From assembly GCF_014138265.1 (NCBI RefSeq), contig NZ_JACGXL010000001.1, positions 372,001-436,000 of the forward strand: a stretch of 64,000 nt of DNA. Direction: 5' to 3'. The notes beneath the pieces are model-generated. The model was given only the letters and a program-made list of their open reading frames with translations, was not told the DNA's origin and made no database searches. Made by a program: the position numbers and the translations under genes. The number at the start of each line of letters is the position of its first letter. Position 1 is the first letter of the stretch. The DNA comes from Dokdonella fugitiva. Its GTDB lineage: Bacteria; Pseudomonadota; Gammaproteobacteria; Xanthomonadales; Rhodanobacteraceae. This document shows, in pieces, positions 52,601 to 59,974 of this stretch.

Positions 52601-53815
52601 TCACAGGAGGTTCTTGATGATATGGAAACCGGCGACGTACTCGCCGACGATGGTGCCGAGCGTGACGAACATGAAGTTGAGCAGCGTGCGCGCGATGCGG
52701 TTCTTCCACCAGCCGGTCCAGTGAGCGACGTCGTCGCGCAGGCTGTCGAAGTCGGCGACGCGCGGCTTGCGCAGCCACGCCTCGACGCCGGCGCTGAACG
52801 CCGACGCGGGCACGCCGGGCCGGAACGGCTTCAGCGGCGCGGCGATGAACGCCGCGATCACGCTGAGCGGATGCGCCGCGGCGATGATCGCGCCGAGCGC
52901 GGCGCCACCGCCGGTGAACAGCGTCCACGCGAGCAGCGCGTCGGCGCCGGCGCGCGTGCCGCGCGTGAACGCGAAGCCGATCGCACCGGCGATGACGAGG
53001 AACACGCCGAACGCGAGCCACTTCGGCCAGCGCGACGCCGGCGGCACCTGCGACAGCTTCTCGACCAGCGGGCGCGGCATCTCGTTCTGGTTCGACAGCT
53101 CGCGCTGGATGCCGGCGAGGTGGCCTGCGCCGATGACGACGAGCACGCGGCGCGCTTCGCCCGCTGCGGCCTGTTCGCGCAGGCGCGCGGTCATGTAGCG
53201 GTCGCGCTCGCCGATCAGCGCGTCGTAGAGCGGCGGCGATTCGCGCGCGAACTCGCTGAACATGCTGCCGAGCAGGTCGCCGCGCTTGAGTTTCTCGATC
53301 TCGTCCTCGCTGACGTCCTCGCGCGTCAGCACGCTCGCACCGAGTCCGCCGACGATCGACAGGCGATCGAGGAAGCCGACGCTGTGGTAGGCGCGCTTGA
53401 GCGTGACGCCGATCTCGCGATCGACCAGCCAGACCGGCAGCCCGCGCTCGTCGGCGCCGTCGATCGCCGCCTTCATCTCCGCCCCCGGCTCGATGCCGAA
53501 CTGTTCGGCGAGGCGGCGCTGGAACGCCGACAGCGCGAGGTTCGCGGCGACGAGGCCGACCTTGCCCTGGCGGATCACCTGGAACAGGTCGAGGCGACGG
53601 AACGCCTCCGCGTCGCGGATCGACTGGTAGCGCGGTTCGCACAGCTCCACCGCGACCGCGTCGAACGCCTCGCGCTGCAGGATCGCGCGGACCGCGTCGG
53701 CGCTCACGCGCGACACGTGCGCGGTGCCGAGCAGCACGTATTCGACCTCGCCGCGCCGCACGCGGGCGATCGGTTGTCCGGCGAGCGCATCGGTCGGCGC
53801 GGGAGGCGTGTTCAT
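52601..53815 (-). CDS. TraB/PrgY-family membrane protein
   Basis: A 404-residue protein with the TraB domain (about 15-270): GTAHVS near 31, EL in AVELCEPRY and GAGH near 225, which are the conserved catalytic-like residues shared with the Tiki/EreA/PrgY fold. Three or four hydrophobic segments lie at the C-terminus (about 270-335 and 385-404), so it is an inner-membrane protein. PrgY in enterococci lowers peptide-pheromone activity; in other bacteria the role is unknown. It overlaps nothing and precedes DUF349 by 10 bp in the same direction. Confidence 0.9.
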   Translation of the reverse strand: MNTPPAPTDALAGQPIARVRRGEVEYVLLGTAHVSRVSADAVRAILQREAFDAVAVELCEPRYQSIRDAEAFRRLDLFQVIRQGKVGLVAANLALSAFQRRLAEQFGIEPGAEMKAAIDGADERGLPVWLVDREIGVTLKRAYHSVGFLDRLSIVGGLGASVLTREDVSEDEIEKLKRGDLLGSMFSEFARESPPLYDALIGERDRYMTARLREQAAAGEARRVLVVIGAGHLAGIQRELSNQNEMPRPLVEKLSQVPPASRWPKWLAFGVFLVIAGAIGFAFTRGTRAGADALLAWTLFTGGGAALGAIIAAAHPLSVIAAFIAAPLKPFRPGVPASAFSAGVEAWLRKPRVADFDSLRDDVAHWTGWWKNRIARTLLNFMFVTLGTIVGEYVAGFHIIKNLL

Positions 53816-53841
53816 CGGTTCGTGCGGCGCGGCGTCGGCGT

Positions 53842-54729
53842 TCAATCGCGGTACCGCCGTGTCAGGTCGGCGTAGGCGTCGATGCGCCGGTCGCGCAGGA
53901 ACGGCCAGATGCGCCGTACGTCCTCGCTTCGGCCGAGGTCGACGTCGGCGAACAGCAGCTCGCGGCCGTCGGTCTTCGCGCGCGCGAGGAATTCGCCCTG
54001 CGGCCCGGCGACGAAACTCGAACCCCAGAACTGGATGCCGCGCGCGCCGTCCGGCGCAGGCTCGAAACCGGTGCGATTGCAGGCGAGCAGGGGCAGACCG
54101 TTGGCGACCGCGTGGCCGCGCTGCACGGTGATCCACGCGTCGCGCTGGCGGTCCTTCTCGTCCTGTGCGTCGCCCGGATCCCAGCCGATCGCGGTCGGGT
54201 AGAGCAGGAGGTCGGCGCCGGCGAGCGCCATCAGGCGCGCGCCTTCGGGATACCACTGGTCCCAGCAGACGAGCACGCCGAGCCGGCCGACCGAAGTCGA
54301 TACCGGTTCGAACCCGAGATCGCCCGGCGTGAAGTAGAACTTCTCGTAGAATGCAGGGTCGTCCGGGACGTGCATCTTGCGGTACTTGCCGGCGATCGCG
54401 CGCGAACGGTCGAACACGACCGCCGTGTTGTGGTAGAGGCCGGCGGCACGGCGCTCGAACAGCGAGGCGACGACGACGAGGCCGAGTTCCTCGGCCAGCC
54501 GGCCGATGCGCTCGGTGCTCGGGCCGGGGATGGATTCGGCGCGGTCGAACTCGCCGACGTGTTCGTGCTGGCAGAAGTACGGCCCGTTGTGCAGCTCCTG
54601 CAGCAGCACGAGCCGGGCGCCCGCCGCGGCGGCTTCGCGCAGGCCGGCCTCGATCGCGTCGAGGTTCGCCTCGCTGCTGCCGCGGTCGGTCTCCTGCAGC
54701 AGGGCGACTTTCAGGGTTTTCGTGGGCAT
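53842..54729 (-). CDS. aguB: N-carbamoylputrescine amidase
   Basis: This nitrilase-superfamily enzyme converts N-carbamoylputrescine to putrescine, CO2 and ammonia. The 295-residue protein has the catalytic triad: Glu in LLQELHNGPYF near 45, Lys in KYRKMHVPD near 120 and Cys in LVCWDQWYPE near 156. The PYFCQHEHVGEFDRAE and WDPGDAQDEKDRQRDAW segments are characteristic of AguB rather than other carbon-nitrogen hydrolases. The start ATG (54729) gives the normal length. The partner aguA lies 2 kb away in the same direction, with a diguanylate cyclase gene inserted between them on the other strand. Confidence 0.95.
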   Translation of the reverse strand: MPTKTLKVALLQETDRGSSEANLDAIEAGLREAAAAGARLVLLQELHNGPYFCQHEHVGEFDRAESIPGPSTERIGRLAEELGLVVVASLFERRAAGLYHNTAVVFDRSRAIAGKYRKMHVPDDPAFYEKFYFTPGDLGFEPVSTSVGRLGVLVCWDQWYPEGARLMALAGADLLLYPTAIGWDPGDAQDEKDRQRDAWITVQRGHAVANGLPLLACNRTGFEPAPDGARGIQFWGSSFVAGPQGEFLARAKTDGRELLFADVDLGRSEDVRRIWPFLRDRRIDAYADLTRRYRD

Positions 54730-54843
54730 GGTGTCGGAGCGGGAATCCAAACCGGGGATGTTAGCGCGGATCGTGGACGGGGGAACGACCATGGGGGCGG
54801 GGCGCCAGTTGTGGAAGAGGCCGCGTCAGTGTAGGAAGGCGGC

Positions 54844-56883
54844 ATGACCGGAACAGGCAAGGCGAATGCCGCACTCGAGGTCCTCGTCGTCGTCGGCAGC
54901 GCCGACGAGGCGGGCCTGCGCGCGCTGCTCGCCGACGCCGCGGTCGTGATCACGAGTTGCCCGGGAACGCACGAGGCGGTCGCGCGCCTCGTGCACAAGG
55001 CGTTCGACGCGGTCATGCTCTACGTCGCCGGCGGACGCCAGCTCGAATCGGTCGCGAAGCTGCGCGCGCGCGCCACGGACGTCGCGTTGCTCGCCCTGGT
55101 CGGGCGGCAGGACCGGACGCTGTGCGAACTCGCGGTCGCCCGTGGCGCCAACGACGCCCTCGCGCTGCCGGGGCTGCAGCCGCTCGTGCTGCAGTACGCG
55201 CTGCGCCTCGCCGTGCAGGGCCTGCAGCGCGAACGCGAGCAACGCACGCAGAGCCTCGGCCTGCGCACCGTATTCGACCTCGACGCTCATCCGGTGTGGG
55301 TGTGCGATCCGAACACGCTGCGTTTCCTCAGCGCGAACCGCGCGGCGCTGGAGACCTACGGCTACACCGAAGCCGAGTTCGCCGAGTTGAGCGTGCCGGA
55401 CCTGCGACCACGTGGCGCCGCGGTCGGTCCCGACCTTCCTCCGCCAGGGCGCACCACGGTCGGCCGCCACCGCACCAAGGACGGGCGCGAAATCGAAGTG
55501 GAATCGTTCGCCGAGCGCACCGTGCTGTCGGGACGCGAGGTGTTGCTGCTGCGCGCGCGCGACGTCACCGCGGAGCGGCGTGCGATGCGCGCACTCGAAG
55601 CGAGCGAGCGGCGCTTCCGCGACTTCTTCGAACACAGTACGGGTTTCATCTGGATCCACGAGCTCGACGGCACCTTGCTCTCGATCAACCCGGCCGCGGC
55701 GAGCGCGCTCGGTCGCAGCGTCGCCGAGTTGCTCGGCACGTCGCTGCGCGACCTCGCGCCTCCGCATCTGCGCTTCCTCATCGACCAGTACCAGCAGCGC
55801 ATCGCGCGGGCGGGCGAGGACGCCGGCCTCCTGCGCGTGCAGAACCGCGACGGCGCCGAGCTCGTCTGGCAGTACCGCAACCGGCTCTATACCGACGCCG
55901 ACGGTTCGGCCTACGTGATGGGCTATGCGCAGGACATCACGGCGATGCGTGCGGTCGAGCAGGCGCTGCAGCTCAGCGAACAGCGCCTGCGCACGGTCGC
56001 CGACACCTTGCCGGTGAAGATCGCCTACGTCGACGCGCAGCTGCGCTTCGTGTTCGCCAACCAGGCGTTCCGCCGCGCCTACGCGGCGAACGCCGAGACG
56101 ATCGTCGGCGAGGACGTGCGCAGCGTGCTCGGCGAAGCACGCTACGCGCGGCGCGAACCGTACCTCGGGCGCGCGCTCGCCGGCGAGCGCGTGACGTTCG
56201 AGGACGAGGAAGGCGACGGCGACGAGTACCAGTGCGTCGAGATCACGTTCATCCCGGAAACGGCGGAGAAGGACGGCAGCGTGATCGGCGTGCACGCGAT
56301 GGTGCAGGACATCACCTCGAAGAAGCGCGAGGAGCGGCGCCTGATCCACCTCGCGCGCATCGATCCGCTCACCGGCCTGATGAATCGCGCCGCGTTCTAC
56401 GAGCGCCTCGACGCGGCGATCGCGCGCTCGCGCGAGAAGGAATGGCTGCTGTCGGTGTTCTACCTCGACGTCGACCGCTTCAAGCAGGTCAACGACACGC
56501 ACGGCCATGCGGTCGGCGACGCGCTGATCCGCGCGTTCGCGACGCGGCTCGGCGAGAACGTGCGCGCCTCCGACGCGGTCGCCCGCCTCGGTGGCGACGA
56601 GTTCATCGTCGTCATGGAGGGCATTCCGGACGTCAAGCGCGTGCGCACGATCGCGACCAAGCTCGTGATGGCGATGTCGCGCCCGTTCGACCTGCGCAGC
56701 GAGGGCCTGACCCTCGCGATCGGCGCGAGCATCGGCGTCGCTGCATGCCAGGCATGCCCGCTCGCCCCGGCGCAGCTCGTCGCGCGCGCCGACGCGATGC
56801 TCTACGAAGCGAAGCAGGCCGGGCGCGGCACCTACCGGCTCGAGCTCGTCGCGCCGATTTCGCCGGACCAGGCCAACGCCTGA
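54844..56883 (+). CDS. PAS-containing diguanylate cyclase
   Basis: A 679-residue cytosolic signalling protein with no transmembrane segment. An N-terminal receiver-like domain (about 10-125) lacks the phospho-Asp context; two clear PAS domains follow (about 255-375 and 385-505), with a probable third at about 140-250. The GGDEF domain (about 510-670) has an intact active site RLGGDEF near 582 and the I-site RASD five residues upstream, so it should make c-di-GMP and be product-inhibited. The ATG follows GGAAGGCGGC. It lies between aguB and aguA on the opposite strand; a functional link to polyamines is speculative. Confidence 0.93.
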   Translation: MTGTGKANAALEVLVVVGSADEAGLRALLADAAVVITSCPGTHEAVARLVHKAFDAVMLYVAGGRQLESVAKLRARATDVALLALVGRQDRTLCELAVARGANDALALPGLQPLVLQYALRLAVQGLQREREQRTQSLGLRTVFDLDAHPVWVCDPNTLRFLSANRAALETYGYTEAEFAELSVPDLRPRGAAVGPDLPPPGRTTVGRHRTKDGREIEVESFAERTVLSGREVLLLRARDVTAERRAMRALEASERRFRDFFEHSTGFIWIHELDGTLLSINPAAASALGRSVAELLGTSLRDLAPPHLRFLIDQYQQRIARAGEDAGLLRVQNRDGAELVWQYRNRLYTDADGSAYVMGYAQDITAMRAVEQALQLSEQRLRTVADTLPVKIAYVDAQLRFVFANQAFRRAYAANAETIVGEDVRSVLGEARYARREPYLGRALAGERVTFEDEEGDGDEYQCVEITFIPETAEKDGSVIGVHAMVQDITSKKREERRLIHLARIDPLTGLMNRAAFYERLDAAIARSREKEWLLSVFYLDVDRFKQVNDTHGHAVGDALIRAFATRLGENVRASDAVARLGGDEFIVVMEGIPDVKRVRTIATKLVMAMSRPFDLRSEGLTLAIGASIGVAACQACPLAPAQLVARADAMLYEAKQAGRGTYRLELVAPISPDQANA

Positions 56884-56887
56884 AGGC

Positions 56888-57922
56888 TCAGGCGGCGAGC
56901 GCGCCGGCCGGCAGCTGCATCGTGAGGCAGTGCACGCTGCCGTTCTGCCAGATCAGTTCACGCGCATCGACCGCGACAACGTCACGCCCCGGGTGCGCCG
57001 CCGCGATCACGCGCGCGGCGGCCGCATCGGACGGATCGCCGTAGGCGGGCATGACGACGCCGCCGTCGACGACCAGGTAGTTCGCGTAGGAGGCCGCGAG
57101 GCGGCGGCCGCCGTCGACGATCGCGCGCGCCCACGGCAGTTCGTGCAGGCGATAGGGGCGACCGTCCAGGGTGCGCAGCGCGGCGATTTCCTCGCGCATG
57201 CGCGCGAGTTCGGCATGGTGCGGATCGGCCGGGTCGTCGCAGGTCTGCAGCACGATCGCGTCGCCGGGCGCATAGCGCGCGAGCGTGTCGATGTGCGCGT
57301 CGGTGTCGTCGCCCTCGAGATAACCGTGTTCGAGCCAGAGCACGCGCTCGACCGCGAACGCGTCGCGCAGCAGCGCGTCCATCTCGGCGCGATCCATGTG
57401 CGGATGGCGCTGGTGCAGGCAACGCCAGGTCGTCAGCAGGCTACCCTTGCCGTCGACTTCGATCGCGCCGCCTTCGAGCGCCCAGTCGATGCGCCGGTGC
57501 GACGCGTCGCCGAACAAGCCGCGCGCGTGCAGCGTCTCGACGAGGCGATCGTCGCGACCGCCTTCGTACTTGCCGCCCCAGCCGGTGAAACGGAAGTCGA
57601 GCAGTTGGAAGCGCCCCGCGGCAGCGAGGGTGAGTGGTCCGGAATCACGCAGCCAGGTGTCGTCGTAGGCGATTTCGACGAAGCGCAGGCGCTCGTTCGC
57701 GACGCCCGCCTCGGCGAGCAGCGCGGTCGCGCGCGAGCGCACCGCCGTGTCGGCGACGCAGACCACCAGCGGTTCGAAGCGCGCGATCGCCGCGGCGAGG
57801 CCGACATAGGCACGCTCGATGCGCGCGAGGCGCGGGCCCCAGTCGGTGTCCGCATGCGGCCAGGCGATGATCACCCCTGCCTGCGGTTCCCACTCGGCAG
57901 GCAGGCGCAAGCTCGACGCCAT
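56888..57922 (-). CDS. aguA: Agmatine deiminase
   Basis: AguA converts agmatine to N-carbamoylputrescine, the step before AguB. The 344-residue protein has the peptidylarginine-deiminase fold signatures: TWLRDSGP near 90, the GGAIEVDGKG near 155, HGYLEGDDTDAHIDT near 205, and the catalytic Cys in WQNGSVHCLTMQLP near 335. Length is typical. It starts 3 bp after the stop of a small periplasmic protein gene on the same strand and its 3' end converges on the diguanylate cyclase gene with a 4-bp gap. Confidence 0.95.
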   Translation of the reverse strand: MASSLRLPAEWEPQAGVIIAWPHADTDWGPRLARIERAYVGLAAAIARFEPLVVCVADTAVRSRATALLAEAGVANERLRFVEIAYDDTWLRDSGPLTLAAAGRFQLLDFRFTGWGGKYEGGRDDRLVETLHARGLFGDASHRRIDWALEGGAIEVDGKGSLLTTWRCLHQRHPHMDRAEMDALLRDAFAVERVLWLEHGYLEGDDTDAHIDTLARYAPGDAIVLQTCDDPADPHHAELARMREEIAALRTLDGRPYRLHELPWARAIVDGGRRLAASYANYLVVDGGVVMPAYGDPSDAAAARVIAAAHPGRDVVAVDARELIWQNGSVHCLTMQLPAGALAA

Positions 57923-57925
57923 CGA

Positions 57926-58267
57926 TCAGGACTTCGGCGCCGGCGGCGCCTCGTCGACGACGTTGTGCAGCACGCGATTGCGTTCGAAATAGACCGTGTA
58001 GCCGTTGTAGCGCCAGCGGTTGATCGTCGGGTGGCGCGCCGTGTCGCCGCCCGCGGGCGCGAGCTTCTCCGCCGGTGCGCCGAAGCGCTGTTCGACCTGG
58101 GCCATCGTCATCCCGCGCGCGGGCAGGTTGGCGCCTTCGCTGGACGTGCCCCGGTGGTGGTGGCGTTTCGTGGCCTTCGTGTCGAGCGTGTCGGCATGTG
58201 CGGCCGGGGCGATCAGGACTGCCGCCGCGAGGCTGGTCGCCGTTGCGAGAACAAGCTTTACAAACAT
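57926..58267 (-). CDS. Small periplasmic protein with SmpA/BamE-like core
   Basis: A 113-residue exported protein (signal peptide to about AHA-DTL, residue 26). A His/Lys/Arg-rich segment (KATKRHHHRG) follows, then MTMAQVEQRFGAPAEKLAP and NRWRYNGYTVYFERNRVLHNVV, the pattern of the small SmpA/OmlA/BamE fold ('G-M-x-x-x-V-x-x-x-F-G-x-P'). There is no lipobox, so it is probably soluble. The ATG has AAGGA upstream. It is cotranscribed with aguA; the relation is unclear. Confidence 0.8.
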   Translation of the reverse strand: MFVKLVLATATSLAAAVLIAPAAHADTLDTKATKRHHHRGTSSEGANLPARGMTMAQVEQRFGAPAEKLAPAGGDTARHPTINRWRYNGYTVYFERNRVLHNVVDEAPPAPKS

Positions 58268-58394
58268 GGCTCAAATCCTTGTCGGGAAAGGAGGAACTGC
58301 CACTGATCCATACCAGCAGCCGCCTTTTTAGCAGAAGCCTGCTGGCGGTTCCATGACTGCGCCGACAGATGTGCGAGCGGGGCACGCGGCGCGC

Positions 58395-58425
58395 CAAAGA
58401 AAAAGGGCCGCAGAGCGGCCCTTTT
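58395..58425 (-). terminator. Intrinsic terminator of rpmJ
   Basis: On the minus strand GGGCCGC pairs with GCGGCCC around a TCT loop and is followed by TTTTTCTTT, 26 bp after the rpmJ stop. The A-rich opposite flank means it may also work for plus-strand transcripts. Confidence 0.9.
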
Positions 58426-58450
58426 CACGAATCCGGGAGCTGTGCCCCGC

Positions 58451-58576
58451 TCAGCGCTGACGCGCCTTGAAACGCGGGTTGCTCTTGCAGATCACGAACA
58501 CTTTGCCACGACGACGCACGACCTTGCAGTCGCGATGGCGCGTCTTGGCGGACTTGAGGGACGACAGCACTTTCAT
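58451..58576 (-). CDS. rpmJ: 50S ribosomal protein L36, zinc-free YkgO type
   Basis: A 41-residue ribosomal protein with the sequence pattern [17 protein letters not shown] and [16 protein letters not shown]. Only Cys17 and Cys30 remain of the C-C-C-H zinc set of the canonical L36, so this is the C-minus (YkgO) form, which in xanthomonads is the only or main L36. The start ATG (58576) follows GCGAGG and the gene has its own promoter and terminator. Confidence 0.97.
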
Positions 58577-58617
58577 GGAAACGCCTCGCAACGGTTTCTG
58601 AACGCGGAAAGCGTGGA

Positions 58618-58623
58618 ATTCTA
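58618..58623 (-). promoter_or_regulatory. rpmJ promoter (-10 box)
   Basis: Minus-strand TAGAAT, with a weak TTCCAA 17 bp upstream, lies 42 bp before the rpmJ ATG. The surrounding A/T-rich run stands out from the GC-rich context. Confidence 0.5.
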
Positions 58624-58722
58624 AAGGAATTTCCGCGGCATTGGAAGCGGGGGGCGAAACGGGGGTGAGGAACACGGCCACGCCGGGGGCCAGCGGCCCC
58701 GGCCGAGGCGACCGGACCACCT

Positions 58723-58747
58723 GGATCGCCGCCGGATGGGGCGATCC
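58723..58747 (-). terminator. Hairpin after the cupredoxin gene
   Basis: GGATCGCC pairs with GGCGATCC across a 9-nt loop, 17 bp past the cupredoxin stop. No T-tract follows, so Rho-independent function is uncertain. Confidence 0.4.
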
Positions 58748-58763
58748 GGGGGAAACCAGGGCC

Positions 58764-59168
58764 TCAGTCGATCGAGAACGACTGCAGGTCGACCGGGTTG
58801 GTCACGCTGATCGAACCGACCATGCCGGAGGCCTGGTGTGCTTCGCAGTGGAAGCCGATCGAGCCGTGCGCCGCGGCCTGGCTGATCGTGATCGTCGCGC
58901 TCCACGCGGCGTTGCTGATGTCGCCGTTGCCGCCATTGCCGTCGCACCCGTTGGCGCAGCGGAACGCGAGCGGCGCGCCCGCATCGGACGCGACGTTGTG
59001 GAAACCGCCGTCGTTGACGAAGGTGACGGTGTCGCCGACGAGCGCCTCGATGTTCGACGGCGTGAACACGAGGCCGGCGCCGCCGACGTGGATCGTGTGG
59101 TCGATCGCGCAGGCGGGGCCGGCGGCGGCGAGGAGGATCGCGGTGAGCAGGGAGGTGGACTTGCGCAT
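58764..59168 (-). CDS. Exported cupredoxin (plastocyanin-like)
   Basis: The 134-residue protein has a signal peptide (cleavage near ACA-IDH, residue 22) and a cupredoxin fold. Type 1 copper ligands are present: His in GGFHNVAS near 57, then Cys, His and Met in [12 protein letters not shown] near 105-116. An insertion with two more cysteines ([12 protein letters not shown], about 69-80) could form a disulphide. Blue copper proteins carry single electrons in the periplasm. Here it is the last gene after a decahaem cytochrome, porin and c4-type cytochrome, so it may pass electrons to or from that conduit. Confidence 0.93.
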   Translation of the reverse strand: MRKSTSLLTAILLAAAGPACAIDHTIHVGGAGLVFTPSNIEALVGDTVTFVNDGGFHNVASDAGAPLAFRCANGCDGNGGNGDISNAAWSATITISQAAAHGSIGFHCEAHQASGMVGSISVTNPVDLQSFSID

Positions 59169-59285
59169 GGTTTCGTACTCCTTCGGGTTGCGAGCGTGCC
59201 CTGTTCCGGGGCTCGTATCAGCGCGTCCCGTCCCGGGATCGCGTCGTTCGCCGCCGGCGCCCGCCGGCGGCTCGGGTTCGTTCGG

Positions 59286-59963
59286 CTACGGCGCGCCTGC
59301 CTCGAGCCAATGCGCGATGGCATCGACGCTCGCGGCATCGAGCGTGCGCGCGATCGGCGCCATCACATGGCTCGTGCTCGTGAACGGCGAGGCGTCGGCC
59401 GCCAGATCCTTGATCCGCTGCGCGATATAGGCCGCATGCTGGCCGCGCAGCATCGGATAGACGCGCAAGCGCGGATCACCATCGGCACCGGCGCGGCCGC
59501 GCGCGTCCGCACCATGGCAGCCCTGGCACGGCGGTACGCCGGCCGCAGGATCGCCGTCGCGGTAGATCGCCGCGCCGGGCATCGTGCCGGTGCCCGCGGT
59601 GCCTGCCGCCGGCGGCAGGCTCGCGAAATAGGCGGCGAGGTCGCGCATCGAGGCGTCGTCGAGGTTCGCCGCCTGCGCCGTCATCGGCGATTCGGGCTTG
59701 CCGGCCCGCTTGAACATGACGAGGCGCCAGTAGAGGTATTCGGCCTTCTGGCCTGCGAGGTTCGGGAACGTCGGCACGATCGCGATACCGAGCGGCCCGT
59801 GGCACGCGCTGCAGACGCTGGCCTTCGCCTTGCCCGCGGCGGCGTCACCGTGCACGGCGTCGATCGCGCGCAGGTCGACGGGGCCGTTGCCCGCGTGCGC
59901 GAGCGGGATGCCGGCGAGGGCGGTCGCGAAGAGGAAACGGCGCAGGCGTTCGATCGCGGTCAT
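59286..59963 (-). CDS. Dihaem cytochrome c4-like protein
   Basis: A 225-residue exported protein (signal peptide to about AHA-GNG, residue 25) with two class I haem domains: CSACH near 52-56 and CQGCH near 148-152, and axial methionines in PESPMTAQA and SHVMAPIA. This matches cytochrome c4, a periplasmic shuttle between membrane complexes and terminal oxidases. The ATG at 59963 is 12 bp after the porin stop. Its place between outer-membrane conduit and cupredoxin genes suggests it carries electrons across the periplasm for that conduit. Confidence 0.93.
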   Translation of the reverse strand: MTAIERLRRFLFATALAGIPLAHAGNGPVDLRAIDAVHGDAAAGKAKASVCSACHGPLGIAIVPTFPNLAGQKAEYLYWRLVMFKRAGKPESPMTAQAANLDDASMRDLAAYFASLPPAAGTAGTGTMPGAAIYRDGDPAAGVPPCQGCHGADARGRAGADGDPRLRVYPMLRGQHAAYIAQRIKDLAADASPFTSTSHVMAPIARTLDAASVDAIAHWLEAGAP

Positions 59964-59974
59964 GGCGGTTCCCG

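Noticed and set aside
54730-54843. Sigma-70 promoter TTGTGG-N17-TAGGAA before the diguanylate cyclase
   Set aside because: It ends 7 bp before the ATG, overlapping the ribosome binding site, and both boxes are weak.
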